Shown in pieces: positions 10,428 through 20,025 of a stretch of DNA of 64,000 nucleotides (positions are counted from its first letter, which is position 1; the number at the start of each line of letters is the position of its first letter). Below the pieces are notes generated by a model that saw nothing but the letters and a program-made list of their open reading frames with translations, made no database searches and was not told where the DNA came from. The stretch is taken from NCBI GenBank assembly GCA_018292915.2, contig JACVVK020000531.1, forward strand, positions 273,501 to 337,500, written 5' to 3'. The translations under genes were made by a program, and so were the position numbers. The DNA is from Batillaria attramentaria. Taxonomy: Eukaryota > Mollusca > Gastropoda > Batillariidae.

Positions 10428-10606
10428 TGTTGTTGTTGTTGTTGTTGTCGCCCCAACTCTTTGCCAGCTCCAGTGGTGTTCCTCCCAAGTGATGGGTGGA
10501 ATCCACGGACGGCTCGAAAGCTGGGGAATTTTATTATTATTGTTATCATGCATGATGATGGAGATAAGGATGGTGGAAAGATGATGCTATGGAGATCCTC
10601 TGCAAA
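10428..10606 (-). mobile_element. SINE-B 3' fragment
   Basis: Read on the minus strand this is the last third of SINE-B: the ATGCATGATGATGGAGAT region, GGAATCCAC and CCAGCTCCAGTGG, ending in GGCGACAACAACAACAA. The tRNA head is absent. 5' truncation is typical of incomplete retrotransposition. Confidence 0.85.
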
Positions 10607-10609
10607 ACG

Positions 10610-11280
10610 TGTAACCCACTACATGGTCCTACATGGTCCTACCCATTCAGCCCAATTCTTAGCAGTTCTCTCTACTCCTAGAGAGACAGAACCACCACAG
10701 TTGGCAAGCCCCGCAAGTCACGTGCAGCGGACCCTTGAAACATAACTGCTACGAGTGAAAGTCCTCGTGCAAACCACTTGATTCTCACTCGTCGATTTTA
10801 CCGGAGTGCTACGCCAGCTAGGACAGAGAAAGGGGTGACAAGGAGGGGAGAGTAGCACAAGGCTTTTTGGCCACACCCTTCTCCACCGCTTGTTTTTCCC
10901 ACCCTGACATGACTTCTGCATTCAATTTGGTTACGTCCCCTGCGAGATGGCGACTTCCGCTTCCGCCCATTTCCGCTATATACAGACTATTTCTCGTTTC
11001 AAGTTTGCCAAAACATGGGCCCGCGGTTGACGTTGGAGGGTTATTTCCTGAAAGCTGAACACTGGCATAGTGGCCTGTATGAACTTTCTTTCGGCGTTTC
11101 TTGTTCACGCCAAGATTGTTTTTCTCTCTTGCGGCGTTCGCAGGCCTGACAAAGTTGGTAGGAAAACAAGTGGTTGCACGTACAACAAGTCGTTACTCCT
11201 CGCCAGTCAGAACCTCTGTACGTTTTTCATAACTCTTATAAGCCCATGCAAAAATAGCAGTTTTACTTGAAATCTTCAGC
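10610..11280. other. Intergenic, no gene seen
   Basis: ACATGGTCCTACC is duplicated at 10621 and 10631. The remainder is non-repetitive. Short overlapping open frames on both strands show no recognisable domain. Confidence 0.5.
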
Positions 11281-11285
11281 TCAAT

Positions 11286-11387
11286 AGGAACCACTTCAAG
11301 CCAATTACGCTGTCTGCAGCGGTCTCGGGTCTAGCGGGGGAAGGCCCAGACCGTGACCTTGCGTAATATTGGCTTGAAGTGGCTCCT
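11286..11387. mobile_element. Small inverted-repeat element (MITE-1), copy 2
   Basis: AGGAACCACTTCAAGCCAAT is mirrored by ATTGGCTTGAAGTGGCTCCT. The core matches copy 1 in reverse orientation (CTGCAGCGGTCTCGG, CTAGCGGGGGAAGGCC). Directly downstream, GCTCCTGCTGGTGTGCAGCG is repeated as GCTCCTACTGGTGTGCAGTG next to GTAGCTTGACGTGG, a partial extra arm. Confidence 0.8.
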
Positions 11388-11533
11388 GCTGGTGTGCAGC
11401 GTTATAGTAGCTTGACGTGGCTCCTACTGGTGTGCAGTGGCTTGTTGTTTAGACCCAGACTTATCATACGGCCGGCAGGGGTGGTTGGGCTCGGAGTCTT
11501 AAGAGTTAATAATAGTAACAATGTAAGAAGAAG

Positions 11534-11775
11534 AAGAAGTGTAGTGGTTAGCACTTCGGACCATGGACCGGGAGACCCGGGTTCGAGTCCCAGCCGAGGC
11601 AAGCGGGATTTTTCCTACCTAGGTCGGCTCCTACCCAGAGCGGGTGTGCTAGAGACCCAATGGGGAGGCTGTTGCCACACAGCCGAGTTTCACCCACTTC
11701 ACGGGTGCGACTTTGGGGGTGCTTCCCTTGGTATGACACGTCTTATGGTGTGGATGATTACACGGCGAGTGGAGT
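11534..11775 (+). mobile_element. SINE-B copy, 3'-truncated
   Basis: Head (GTGTAGTGGTTAGCACTTCG, B-box GGGTTCGAGTCCCAGCC) and the first part of the body are present to about GATTACACGGC. The 3' half is missing. It sits directly after an (AGA)n tract at 11526-11540. Confidence 0.88.
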
Positions 11776-11779
11776 CGTC

Positions 11780-12520
11780 TATATGCGGTCGGCATCCTCT
11801 CCAGGTCCGTGAATCTTCTAGCCATGTTCTTTAGCTTTATCGCTGATTTCAACTGCCTTTCGGGGGGGGGTTAGGGAACTGCGTGGTTTGGTCTGCCATG
11901 GAACTACATTACCGCAACACAGACTTCCATGATTCTTCTACCGGTTTTTAAGAACCATCTGTTTTTGTCCATGGTTCTGGTGTTTATTTCGAGGCAGACA
12001 TTCATTAAATCTGCTGTTTTCTCAAAGGAAAAAGGATTGTCTTGATTGCAATTTTGTTTTTAAGTGTCGCCTGGTGTTTTTCAGCTGTAAAATCAAGTAT
12101 TTCTTATCAAACTGAGTGCTATGTTAAATCATGTGGACGGCAATATAAGCTCCCTCTTTTGTGCTAGCCTCAAAAATCATCAAATATCAAAGGCGAGCAC
12201 CGTTAGCAAAACGTCCAATTCTTGTGGAAGCCTGTTCCTTTTCAATGTTTTTTTTTTGTTTTTTTTTTCTATTGCTCTCCTTACGCTTGAGAAAGATCCT
12301 TGTCCGATCATTGATCCATGATTTGTTTACGGAGCAGCCGACAACGTATTGAGTTTTTCCCCCCGCATCTTCAGATGACGTACTCAGGTGAATGATTCAA
12401 CACTTCTGGAAATTCAAGAAAGTCCTCAAAAAACCTCAGTGTCGTTTATCAAGGCGGTTTGCGCAACAGGTCCTACTGTCCTCGCCTCTGATTGAACGTC
12501 TCTTTTAGCACATCAGTTTC
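11780..12520. other. Intergenic, no gene seen
   Basis: Non-repetitive AT-rich DNA with T-runs near 12248-12270. No supported feature. Confidence 0.5.
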
Positions 12521-12530
12521 GGGCCGCGCA

Positions 12531-12656
12531 CAAAGTCTCTTAACCACTAGACCACCGACCACCGCCCCAACACGCATCCTCACGTGAAACACGCGCATTC
12601 ACTCATACCGGACATCACAACATTACAACCGCGTGATGGAAAGGGTCAGCTCAGTA
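12531..12656 (-). mobile_element. SINE-C fragment
   Basis: A SINE-C tRNA-like head piece (AGTCTCTTAACCACTAGACC on the plus strand) is joined to the CACGCATCCTCACGTGAAAC motif and the GAAAGGGTCAGCTCAG tail. The body between head and tail is missing, so this is an internally deleted or rearranged copy. Confidence 0.7.
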
Positions 12657-12769
12657 AAAAAAAAAAAAAAAAACTTCTGGGATTTTTTTTTAAGAATTGT
12701 ATTTAAGTTTGTGTGTGAGCCGAGCATTTCCGAAATACGTCAATCCGAATGTGTTTTCCCCGTGCACTA

Positions 12770-12970
12770 GTGAGATTTAGTAGGACTTCGTAAAGAGGAC
12801 TTTGCTGAGCAGCGTAACCCATTTACATGTAAATTAGGCTCACACGGCAGAGGCCGCGAGATGCTAACGCGCTGCAGCTGGCTAATGGCACCCGCAACGT
12901 GCCTAATTTACATGCAAATGGGTTACGCTGCTCAACGAAGTCCTCGGTACGCAATCCTACTAAATCTCAC
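12770..12970. mobile_element. 201-bp MITE with 70-bp inverted arms and TA target site
   Basis: The left arm (12770-12839) begins GTGAGATTTAGTAGGA and ends at AAATTAGGC. The right arm (12901-12970) is its inverted copy with about eight differences. Only 61 bp separates the arms, so single strands would form a long hairpin. Both ends abut TA (12768-12769 and 12971-12972), the target-site duplication of Tc1/mariner-type transposases. No coding capacity. Confidence 0.92.
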
Positions 12971-13164
12971 TATTAATTATCTTTAACACATTTCGTACCG
13001 CGCACGAGCCTGAGTACCCCACGTTTTTGACTCTTTTTCAGTTTCGGCCCTGTATGCGAAATTCAGGCAAGAATAATAATTCCTTGACGGCTCGTATTGC
13101 AGCAAACACGAGTATAATCAAAATGAGCCCAAACTGCCCCTGACCCAAATTTGAATCGATCTAG

Positions 13165-13260
13165 ACATTATAATCATAATAATGAATTTGTACTTATATA
13201 GCGCAAAATTCTCACAAAGTGACTCAATGCGCGTACTCCCACACTCATACCAACAAATAT

Positions 13261-13328
<68 letters not shown>

Positions 13329-13480
13329 CAGCTGAGTCAGGAGGAGGTAAGCGGGCCTAGTCGAAAGCCAGCCGGAACAGATGCATTTTCAAGTCAGACT
13401 TAAAACGATCTATGTCCGACTGGTCTCTCAGGCCGGCAGGTAGTGCGTTCCAGAGTGACGGGGCAGCAAAACAAGTTATG
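13165..13480 (+). repeat. Dispersed repeat family E with (CA)n core
   Basis: ATAATAATGAATTTGTACTT followed by ATATAGCGCAAAATTC leads to a (CA)n run (13260-13327), then CAGCTGAGTCAGGAGG, CAGATGCATTTTCAAGTCAG and CTGGTCTCTCAGGC. An inverted, more diverged copy with the same (TG)n core lies in ODAD2 intron 1. The TTATATAGCGC motif is common in marine invertebrate dispersed repeats. Confidence 0.8.
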
Positions 13481-13667
13481 CTGTCTGATTATTATGGTGA
13501 TTATGATTCTTTTTTAAGTGAGGCTATTGGTGCATAACCCCAAACTTACTCGGTAGGGATGGAGTTAAAATACCCGTCTTCCGACACTTCCAGTTGCAGA
13601 GACCGTTCTGAGTGTTTTACTGGAGTCTGACATCGCACCACGCTGGACAGCGTTCCTTCAGTGCGCG

Positions 13668-13673
13668 CGCGCG

Positions 13674-13715
<42 letters not shown>
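13668..13715. repeat. (GC)n/(TG)n microsatellite
   Basis: A short CG-alternating run passes into about 18 TG units. Alternating purine-pyrimidine DNA of this kind can adopt the Z form. Confidence 0.9.
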
Positions 13716-13844
13716 CAAGATTTACTGCCTGCAGTTTGTCCACCTTTACAGGAGCGGCCTTGTTTTCCTCTTTCTTTCTTTTCTTTTTTTTTTTTTTTTT
13801 TTCTCTCTCAACATTTCTGATCTTTGGAACCTTTCTCCTTACCT

Positions 13845-13936
13845 GCGTACACGCACGCTCACGTGAATCATGCCATTACAATCGTGTTTCATCCCCGCGC
13901 CGGGAAGTGCTCTGCAGGCGGATATGCGTGCGCCGT

Positions 13937-13986
<50 letters not shown>

Positions 13987-14157
13987 CGTTGGGGGGTTCT
14001 CTCCGGGTACTCCAGCTTCCTCCCCCTCTGCTTTGGAAATGTTCAGCCGACCAAATTCGAAAATAAATGCAATTCTAAAAGTTCGAAACTTAAATTGTTG
14101 AACTGGCCTTTCGCACCACGTGACTGTTATGTGCTCATGTCCAGTGTGTCACAGTGA
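13845..14157 (+). mobile_element. Family D remnant, (TG)n and SINE-C 3' part
   Basis: The family D motif ACGCACGCTCACGTGAATCA (13851-13870) and CATTACAATCG lead into a (TG)n run (13938-13984). The SINE-C body and tail follow (GGGTTCTCTCCGGGTACTCC, CCTCTGCTTTGGAA, GTGCTCATGTCCAGTGTGT). The tRNA head is absent. The arrangement matches that at 5278-5688 in opposite orientation, so D and SINE-C may be parts of one composite repeat. Confidence 0.7.
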
Positions 14158-14281
14158 AAGAACTTGAATGCGTGTGATGCACGTAAGCGTGCATGTTGGC
14201 TTTAGCTCGAGGTGGTTCGGACCAAATGTTTGGGATCACAACTACAACTGTTCCAATTCTGTTGTGAAACAATTTACCACC

Positions 14282-14562
14282 TGGGCCCGTATGTAATAGT
14301 CGAGGTTAGGGCTTTTAGCCCTGGGTTAGAGTCTAACCTCGAAGTAAACTAGCTCTAGGGTTAAATTTTCTCTAGTTTTTTGCTTTAAATCAAGAAGCGG
14401 GCCCATTCAAGGAAGGTACCTAAGCTGTTATAGAAGGATTTTTTCTTCCTATCTTCGCTTCCTTTTTTTAATTTAATTTTGCTGTTGGGTTTCTTTTGTC
14501 CTAGTCTGGGTTAGGCCCGTAGCCGTGAGTTAAAGTAACCTCGCCTTTTCCATACGGGCCCT
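14282..14562. mobile_element. MITE-3 copy 1 (GGGCCCGTATG ends)
   Basis: Ends GGGCCCGTATG and CATACGGGCCC are inverted, with GTCGAGGTTAG-type subterminal sequence mirrored as TAACCTCG. Internal landmarks are GAAGCGGGCCCATTC, TTCGCTTCC and TTTCTTTTGTCCTAGTCTGG. A second copy in inverted orientation lies at 28723-29033. Non-coding. Confidence 0.88.
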
Positions 14563-14589
14563 GGTCACCTAGCTTTTCTCCACCTTACC

Positions 14590-14702
14590 GCATTGAGAGC
14601 TGTACTAACCATCAAGATAGTGTCTTTCGAGCGTACAGGCGCACTCGCCAGCGAAACTTCCCTGGCGTAAGCTGGCTTAGCAAACACTATGGAATTAGCC
14701 CG
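14590..14702 (+). repeat. Dispersed repeat family F, copy 1
   Basis: Contains GCATTGAGAGCTGTACT, ATCAAGATAGTG and GAGCGTACAGGCGCACTC followed by AAGCTGGCTTAGCAAAC. Related copies occur near 23328-23440 and 29157-29278, with fragments near 25735-25792 and 33125-33180. Family type unknown. Confidence 0.75.
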
Positions 14703-14759
14703 TGCAGGAATAACAATATATATTTTTTAAAAATCAGATAAAAAATCACACTAGCCCAG

Positions 14760-15190
14760 TGCACGTGACGCCCGAAGCAGCATGCTGAGCCTGATGGCGA
14801 TTAGGCGAGAGATGAGCGTGCCCAGGTTTGTGTTCTTTCTCCATCTGCCTCTTTTCACGCGATCTGACATGAATATACACTCACCAGCATATGCAGACTT
14901 GCGTGTGTGTGGCTTTCGTTTGGGGCCCTGTACCACAGGTATGCGATGCCGATGCCTCGATCGGCTGCGGACGAGGTACAGGGGAGCGGAGGACAAGAAA
15001 GTGGATGGGGAAGAGGGGTAGGGGCGTGGGGGGTCGGGGTGGGCGTGCGGGGGGATGGGCAAGGGCGGAGTGTGGGTGAGTAGATTGTGTTGGTGGAGAG
15101 AGGGAGGGGGGTGGAGAGGGAGGGGCGGGGGTGGGGGGCAGAGGGTGAGGTTACCCGAATGAGAGAAGATTTTGTGAGAAACTGGGGTCT
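14760..15190. other. Intergenic, G-rich tract
   Basis: A purine-rich (G+A) plus strand runs from about 14998 to 15150, with many GGGG runs that could form G-quadruplexes. The 148-codon open frame on the complementary strand is proline-rich because of this composition. I do not call it a gene. Confidence 0.5.
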
Positions 15191-15224
15191 GATGCATGAA
15201 AAGATTAGTCTGAGACTTAGCTCT

Positions 15225-15540
15225 AGTCAGGATTATTACGTCGGGACTGTCATTAGCTTTTTGTCCCTGAAACAGTCACAGCTTTGCCCTAGTCTCCACC
15301 TGTGCATCTCGTTCCAATCTTTTAGTGTCAGCTTAGTCAAGCTAGTCTTGAACTAGTTCGGGCCACCCTATTTGATTTCTATCATGAGCTTTCTGTCCCC
15401 GAATAGTCAAGACTTGCTTTAGTCTCCGCTTACGCATCTCGTATAATACTTAAAAGAAGTCTCAGTTTAGACAAGCTAGTCTCGGACTCGCTAGCTAAAA
15501 AATTTTCAATGAAACAGCGTGGCCCGAACTAGTCTCGGAC
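15225..15540. repeat. Direct and inverted repeat cluster
   Basis: A ~70-bp block starting TTAGCTTTTTGTCCCTGAAA (15253) is repeated with divergence at 15385 (GAGCTTTCTGTCCCCGAATA). Both copies run to TCTCC-CTT/CCTG-GCATCTCGT. GAACTAGTTCGGGCCACCC (15349) is mirrored by GTGGCCCGAACTAGTCTC (15519). It may be a decayed inverted-repeat element carrying a direct duplication. Confidence 0.6.
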
Positions 15541-15544
15541 TTAC

Positions 15545-16500
15545 GTCCTAGCCGCCGTTCTCAGTGCGTGCAACAGACCCCTGTTCTGCAGAGCAGGGTG
15601 GTGTCCTCCCCCCTCCCCGCCCCTCCCCGGGTGGGACTTATTGTGTCATGTGCTGTCTATAGCGCTCACACCGGGTTCGGAACGGGGAGAAAAATTCGCG
15701 CTAATGAAACAATGATGATGAGGGGGAGGACCCGCCAGCCCACGTGTCGGCCCGTGTGTTTGTTGAAGCTGGTTCCCCGAGACCACCTCACTAGACACAA
15801 ATATACACGCGTGTACAGTTTATTTGCCTTATACCGCCACCGAAGGATGTTTTACGTTGTGTTCTTAAAGTCTCCGTCCAGATGAGGCCCAAATGATGGC
15901 AGCAATAGGCAAGGCAGTGAACGCCGAGACAGGGCCCCCAAAACCAGGCCCTCCTAAGCCCCACCACCGCGGTACAGTCAGCGAGGACCCCCTCAAGAAA
16001 AAGAAATACAAATTCAGCCCTCGTCATTCTTCAAATGTCCAACGCCTTTCCCAGCTCCCGTGGAACCGCTGTGGAAGGACGGCCCACGGGTTCTGGCATG
16101 ACGCCTCCAGTTCTCCTGCAACTCCAACTATTCTGCCCGACGTTCCTCTTGTCTTGTTTTCGCTAGGAGCGGGCGGCAAGGTGGGGTGTTATCTCTCCAA
16201 GCGCCGTCTTGTCACAGTGTTTGTTCTTCAACTAGCTGCACAATGACCTCGTATATACAGACCGACACTGATCCTGGACAGCGATTTTTTTTTTTTTTTT
16301 GGTCTCACGTGAGTTCTTGTACTCTGTCCCATTCTCCACCACGCAGAAGTCATCGATGGGTTGATAGATCACTTGATAAGATACGAAGGTTACATTGTGA
16401 AAACCGACTGGTCTTTCGCCCCCCCCCCCCCCAACTCCCCCCCCCCCCCCCCCCCACTCCTGTCGGTATGTGTTTTTGTACTTTTCTTTCACCATTTGTC
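15545..16500. other. Intergenic, no gene seen
   Basis: Non-repetitive except a T-run (16286-16301) and C-runs (16420-16456). Open frames up to about 120 codons show no known domain. Confidence 0.5.
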
Positions 16501-16510
16501 TACATTGTAG

Positions 16511-16687
16511 GGGAGCCGGGGTGGCCGAATGGTAGAGCGTTGGACTTTTAATGCTCGGGTCGTGAGTTCGTATCCCGGCTGGGGCCAAATATTTGTGCTG
16601 GCTTTTTTCATCGTTGACCCGTCTTTGACATCACCCGTATGTGGTGGAAAAGGACGTTAAAACCCCCAAACACCCACCCACTCACCC
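16511..16687 (+). mobile_element. SINE-A copy 8 with 15-bp target duplication
   Basis: Full copy flanked by the perfect repeat TTGTCTACATTGTAG at 16496-16510 and 16688-16702. One of the clearest insertions of the family. Confidence 0.95.
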
Positions 16688-16849
16688 TTGTCTACATTGT
16701 AGTATGTGAGTAGTTTCAAGGTCAGGTGTGAAGCCTGCGCCTCTGTGCCTGGAAACTTCTACCTTGTTAAATACAGTCAGACCAGTCAAATCAACATCAA
16801 TCTGCCGGGCAGGATAAAGTTCGCCCGCTATCCAGTACGCTTAGTATGC

Positions 16850-17510
16850 GTATCGTCCGAAGTCGGCGTCTCTTCGGCGTATAGTCTGTCGAGAAATCGT
16901 CCGTCGGCGTATCACTATCAGTCGTGTCTTCCGTGTATGATTCGTCGGAAAATCGTCCGACGGTGTATCAGTCGTCTCTTCGGCGCGTAGTTTGTCGAGA
17001 AATCGTCCCTCTGCGTATCTGTCGTCTCTTCGGCGTATCTGTTGTCTCTTCGGCGTGTAGTTTGTCGAGAAATCGTCCGTCGGCGTATCCGTTGTCTCTT
17101 CGGCATATCTGTTGTCTCTTCTCTTCGGCGTATCTGTTGTCTGTTCGACGTGTATTTTGTCCAGAAATCGGCCGTCGGCGTTTCCGTTGTCTCTTCGGCG
17201 TATCTGTTGTCTCTTCAGCGTATGTTGCCTCTTCGGCGTGTAGTTTGACGAGAAATCGTCCGTCGGCGTATCCTGGCGTTGTTTCTTCGGCGCATCTGTT
17301 GTCTCTTCGGCGTGTACTTTGTCGAGAAATCGTCCGTCGGCGTATCCGTGGTCTCTTCCGCGTGTAGTTTGTCGAGAAATCGTCCGTCGGCTTATCTGTC
17401 GTCTCTTCGGCGTGTAGTTTGTCGAGAAATTGTCCGTCGGTGTATCTGTCGTCTCTTCGGCGTATCTGTCGTCTCGTCGGCGAATAGTCCATAGAAAATC
17501 GTTCGTCGTC
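16850..17510. repeat. CTCTTCGGCG minisatellite (50/70-bp mixed units)
   Basis: About ten copies of a ~50-bp unit, roughly TTCGGCGTGTAGTTTGTCGA plus GAAATCGTCCGTCGGCGTAT, are separated by zero to two ~20-bp subunits (CTCTTCGGCGTATCTGTTGT). GAGAAATCGTCC-type cores occur near 16885, 16951, 16998, 17070, 17162, 17253, 17325, 17374, 17424 and 17494. The whole array is open for 236 codons on the minus strand, giving an Arg/Thr/Asp-rich repeat. Other frames are open for long stretches too, so I treat the open frame as a property of the repeat. Confidence 0.92.
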
Positions 17511-17639
17511 ATACCACCTGTCCACGTTTCGATTGCTACAGTAATGATCAATGTATTAATAATTTCAAGTTGTTTTAATAAACTGGCGTTATCGTGTGCA
17601 TCATTGCCAAACGTCCTCAGTTCATGTTTTTGGAGCAGT

Positions 17640-19335
17640 TCAGTTCATGTTGTTCTTGCTGCTGTTGTTGTTGTAGAGAGAAATTCGGACTGCCACCCCC
17701 GAGAGACAGGTCGCTGGGTTTCTTACTTCTTGTTGTTGCTGTTGCTGTTGTTGTTGTTACAAGAAATTCGGGTGGGGGTGGGGTGGGTGCTTGGGGGTTT
17801 AACGTCCTTTTCCACCACATAGGGTGATATCAAAGGCGGGCCAACGATGAAGAAGCCAGCACAAAATTTATTTGGCCCCAGCCGGGATCGAACGCACGAC
17901 CCGAGCATTAGAAGTCCAACGCTCTACCATTCGACCACCCCGGCTCCCCGGCAAGAAATTCGGACTGCCAACCCCGACCGAGTTCCTCATAGTGTTTGTT
18001 GTTGTTGTTCTTGTTGTTGTTGTAGAAAGAAATTCGGACTGCCACCCCCGAGAGACAGGTCGATATGTTTCTTACTTCTTGTCGTTGTTGTTGCTGCTGT
18101 TGTTGTTGTTGTTGCAAGAAATTCGGACTGCCAACCCCGAGAGAAACGGGTCACCGAGTTCCTTGTTGTTGTTGTTGTTATTGTTCTTGTTGTTGTTGTT
18201 GTTGTTGTAGAAAGAAGTTCGGACTGCCACCCCCGAGAGACAGGTCGATATGTATCTTACTTGTTGTTGCAAGAAATTTTGACTGCCAACCCCGAGAGAA
18301 ACGGGTCACCGAGTTCCTTCTTGTTGTTGTTGTTGTTGTTGTTATTGTTGTTGTTGTTGTTGTTGTAGAAAGAAGTTCGGACTGCCACCCCCGAGAGACA
18401 GGTCGATATGTATCTTACTTGTTGTTGCAAGAAATTTTGACTGCCAACCCCGAGAGAAACGGGTCACCGAGTTCCTTCTTGTTGTTGCTGTTGTTGTTGT
18501 TATTGTTCTTGTTGTTGTTGTTGTTGTTGTAGAAAGAAGCTCGGACTGCCACCCCCGAGAGACAGGTCGATATGTATCTTACTTGTTGCTGCAAGAAATT
18601 TTGACTGCCAACCCCGAGAGAAACGGGTCACCGAGTTCCTTCTTGTTGTTGTTGTTGTTGTTGTTATTGTTCTTGTTGTTGTTGTTGTTGTTGTTGTAGA
18701 AAGAAGTTCGGACTGCCACCCCCGAGAGACAGGTCGATATGTATCTTACTTGTTGTTGCAAGAAATTTTGACTGCCAACCCCGAGAGAAACGGGTCACCG
18801 AGTTCCTTGTTGTTGTTGTTGTTGTTGTTATTGTTCTTGTTGTTGTTGTTGTTGTAGAAAGAAGTTCGGACTGCCACCCCCGAGAGACAGGTCGATATGT
18901 ATCTTACTTGTTGTTGCAAGAAATTTTGACTGCTAACCCCGAGAAAAACGGGTCACCGAGTTCCTTCTTGTTGTTGTTGTTATTGTTCTTGTTGTTGTTG
19001 TTGTTGTTGTTGTAGAAAGAAGTTCGGACTGCCACCCCGAGAGACAGGTCGATATGTATCTTACTTGTTGTTGTTGCAAGAAATTTTGACTGCTAACCCC
19101 GAGAGAAACGGGTCACCGAGTTCCTTCTTGTTGTTGCTGTTGTTGTTGTTATTGTTCTTGTTGTTGTTGTTGTTGTTGTAGAAAGAAGCTCGGACTGCCA
19201 CCCCCGAGAGACAGGTCGATATGTATCTTACTTGTTGTTGCAAGAAATTTTGACTGCCAACCCCGAGAGAAACGGGTCACCGAGTTCCTTCTTGTTGTTG
19301 TTGTTGTTGTTGTTGTTGTTGCTGCTGTTGCTATT
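17640..19335. repeat. Composite (TTG)n dimer array, nine copies
   Basis: The unit is about 160 bp. Part A is AGAAGTTCGGACTGCCACCC then CCGAGAGACAGGTCGATATG. Part B is AAGAAATTTTGACTGCCAAC then CCCGAGAGAAACGGGTCACC. The parts are joined by TTG runs of varying length. A and B are themselves related, so the dimer arose from an older monomer. A parts start near 17680, 18030, 18213, 18371, 18534, 18703, 18863, 19019 and 19186. The motif also resembles GGGAAATTCGGGCTGCTTCC in the ODAD2 intron 9 repeat, so the array was probably seeded by a dispersed element. Confidence 0.93.
17772..17951 (-). mobile_element. SINE-A copy 9, nested in the TTG array
   Basis: A full minus-strand copy interrupts the first B part of the array. 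The host sequence CAAGAAATTCGG is duplicated at 17760-17771 and 17952-17963, so the SINE landed after the array unit existed. Its host unit keeps AAATTCGG whereas later units read AAATTTTG, so the nested unit is an older or edge variant. Confidence 0.95.
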
Positions 19336-19427
19336 TTTGCTTTATAGTTATTGTCTACTGGTTCGAAACCAAAAGGGCGAAAAAACAACAACAACAAAAA
19401 AACAAGTCGTATCCTGCTTCTAAATCG

Positions 19428-19580
19428 AGATGTCTGCAGACATGAAAACTAGGTTGCAGCCAGGGCAAGTGTGCAAGCGACTGAGACGGAGAGCGTGGGA
19501 GGTGGAGGTTGCCTGCAGACTGCACGAAATGCTTGCCATGCACGTTCACGCGGGGACCTGTTCTGGAGAACGCAGAATGG
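19428..19580 (+). repeat. Dispersed repeat family H, copy 1
   Basis: CTGCTTCTAAATCGAGATGT precedes CTGCAGACATG, then CTGAGACGGAGAGCGTGGGA and GGTGGAGGTTGCCTGCAGAC. A shorter copy with the same order lies at 22519-22632. Both copies follow immediately on other repeats. Type unknown. Confidence 0.75.
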
Positions 19581-19744
19581 GAAACGTGGCAGTAGCATTT
19601 GCATATTACAATTACCACCAGGCTTCCCCGGCCATCGATCGCACTGCGTAATGAGACTGTGAGTACAGCGCCGCAGAAGTCTGCGAGGCCGGGCCGGGGG
19701 TGCCGTTGCAGGAAAAGACAGAAAAACTAAACAAGTGTACCGAA

Positions 19745-20025
19745 TCGATCAGCCAATCAGAAAATGCGTTACAATGCATATCGGGAACCCCCTCGCTCTG
19801 ACGTCATTTTGACGTCACAGCGTCGAGTCTTTGACGTCATAGGCGTTGGCCTTGTGGCCGGGCCGATCGATCGTGTGTGCATGGCAGCCTTTTCCGCCAG
19901 GTCGCGCTGGATCGATACGGCGAGGAAGGGAGGCAGCTGTGACGCACGAGCCCGGGTCTCCTGCAGAGCTGGTGCAGGAAAAATTTCCTTATATGGACAT
20001 TGCATGACGAATCGCGGCCAATCAG
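19745..20025. promoter_or_regulatory. Candidate promoter/enhancer: triple CRE, CArG and CCAAT boxes
   Basis: Three perfect CRE palindromes (TGACGTCA at 19799-19806, 19810-19817 and 19832-19839) lie within 41 bp. A perfect CArG box CCTTATATGG, the serum response element core, is at 19987-19996. CCAAT boxes in GCCAATCAG context are at 19753-19757 and 20018-20022. The surrounding 19.65-20.35 kb is relatively GC-rich and low in repeats. CRE plus CArG is the known logic of animal immediate-early gene promoters. No coding exon could be assigned on either side, so this is a motif-based inference; it might serve an unseen first exon or be a distal enhancer. Confidence 0.35.

Noticed and set aside
14751..15197. 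A 148-codon proline-rich minus-strand open frame
   Set aside because: Composition is forced by the G-rich plus strand; no domain.
16511..16590. Functional tRNA gene in SINE-A heads
   Set aside because: Thirteen copies share a non-tRNA body and target duplications; there is no proper tRNA 3' end.
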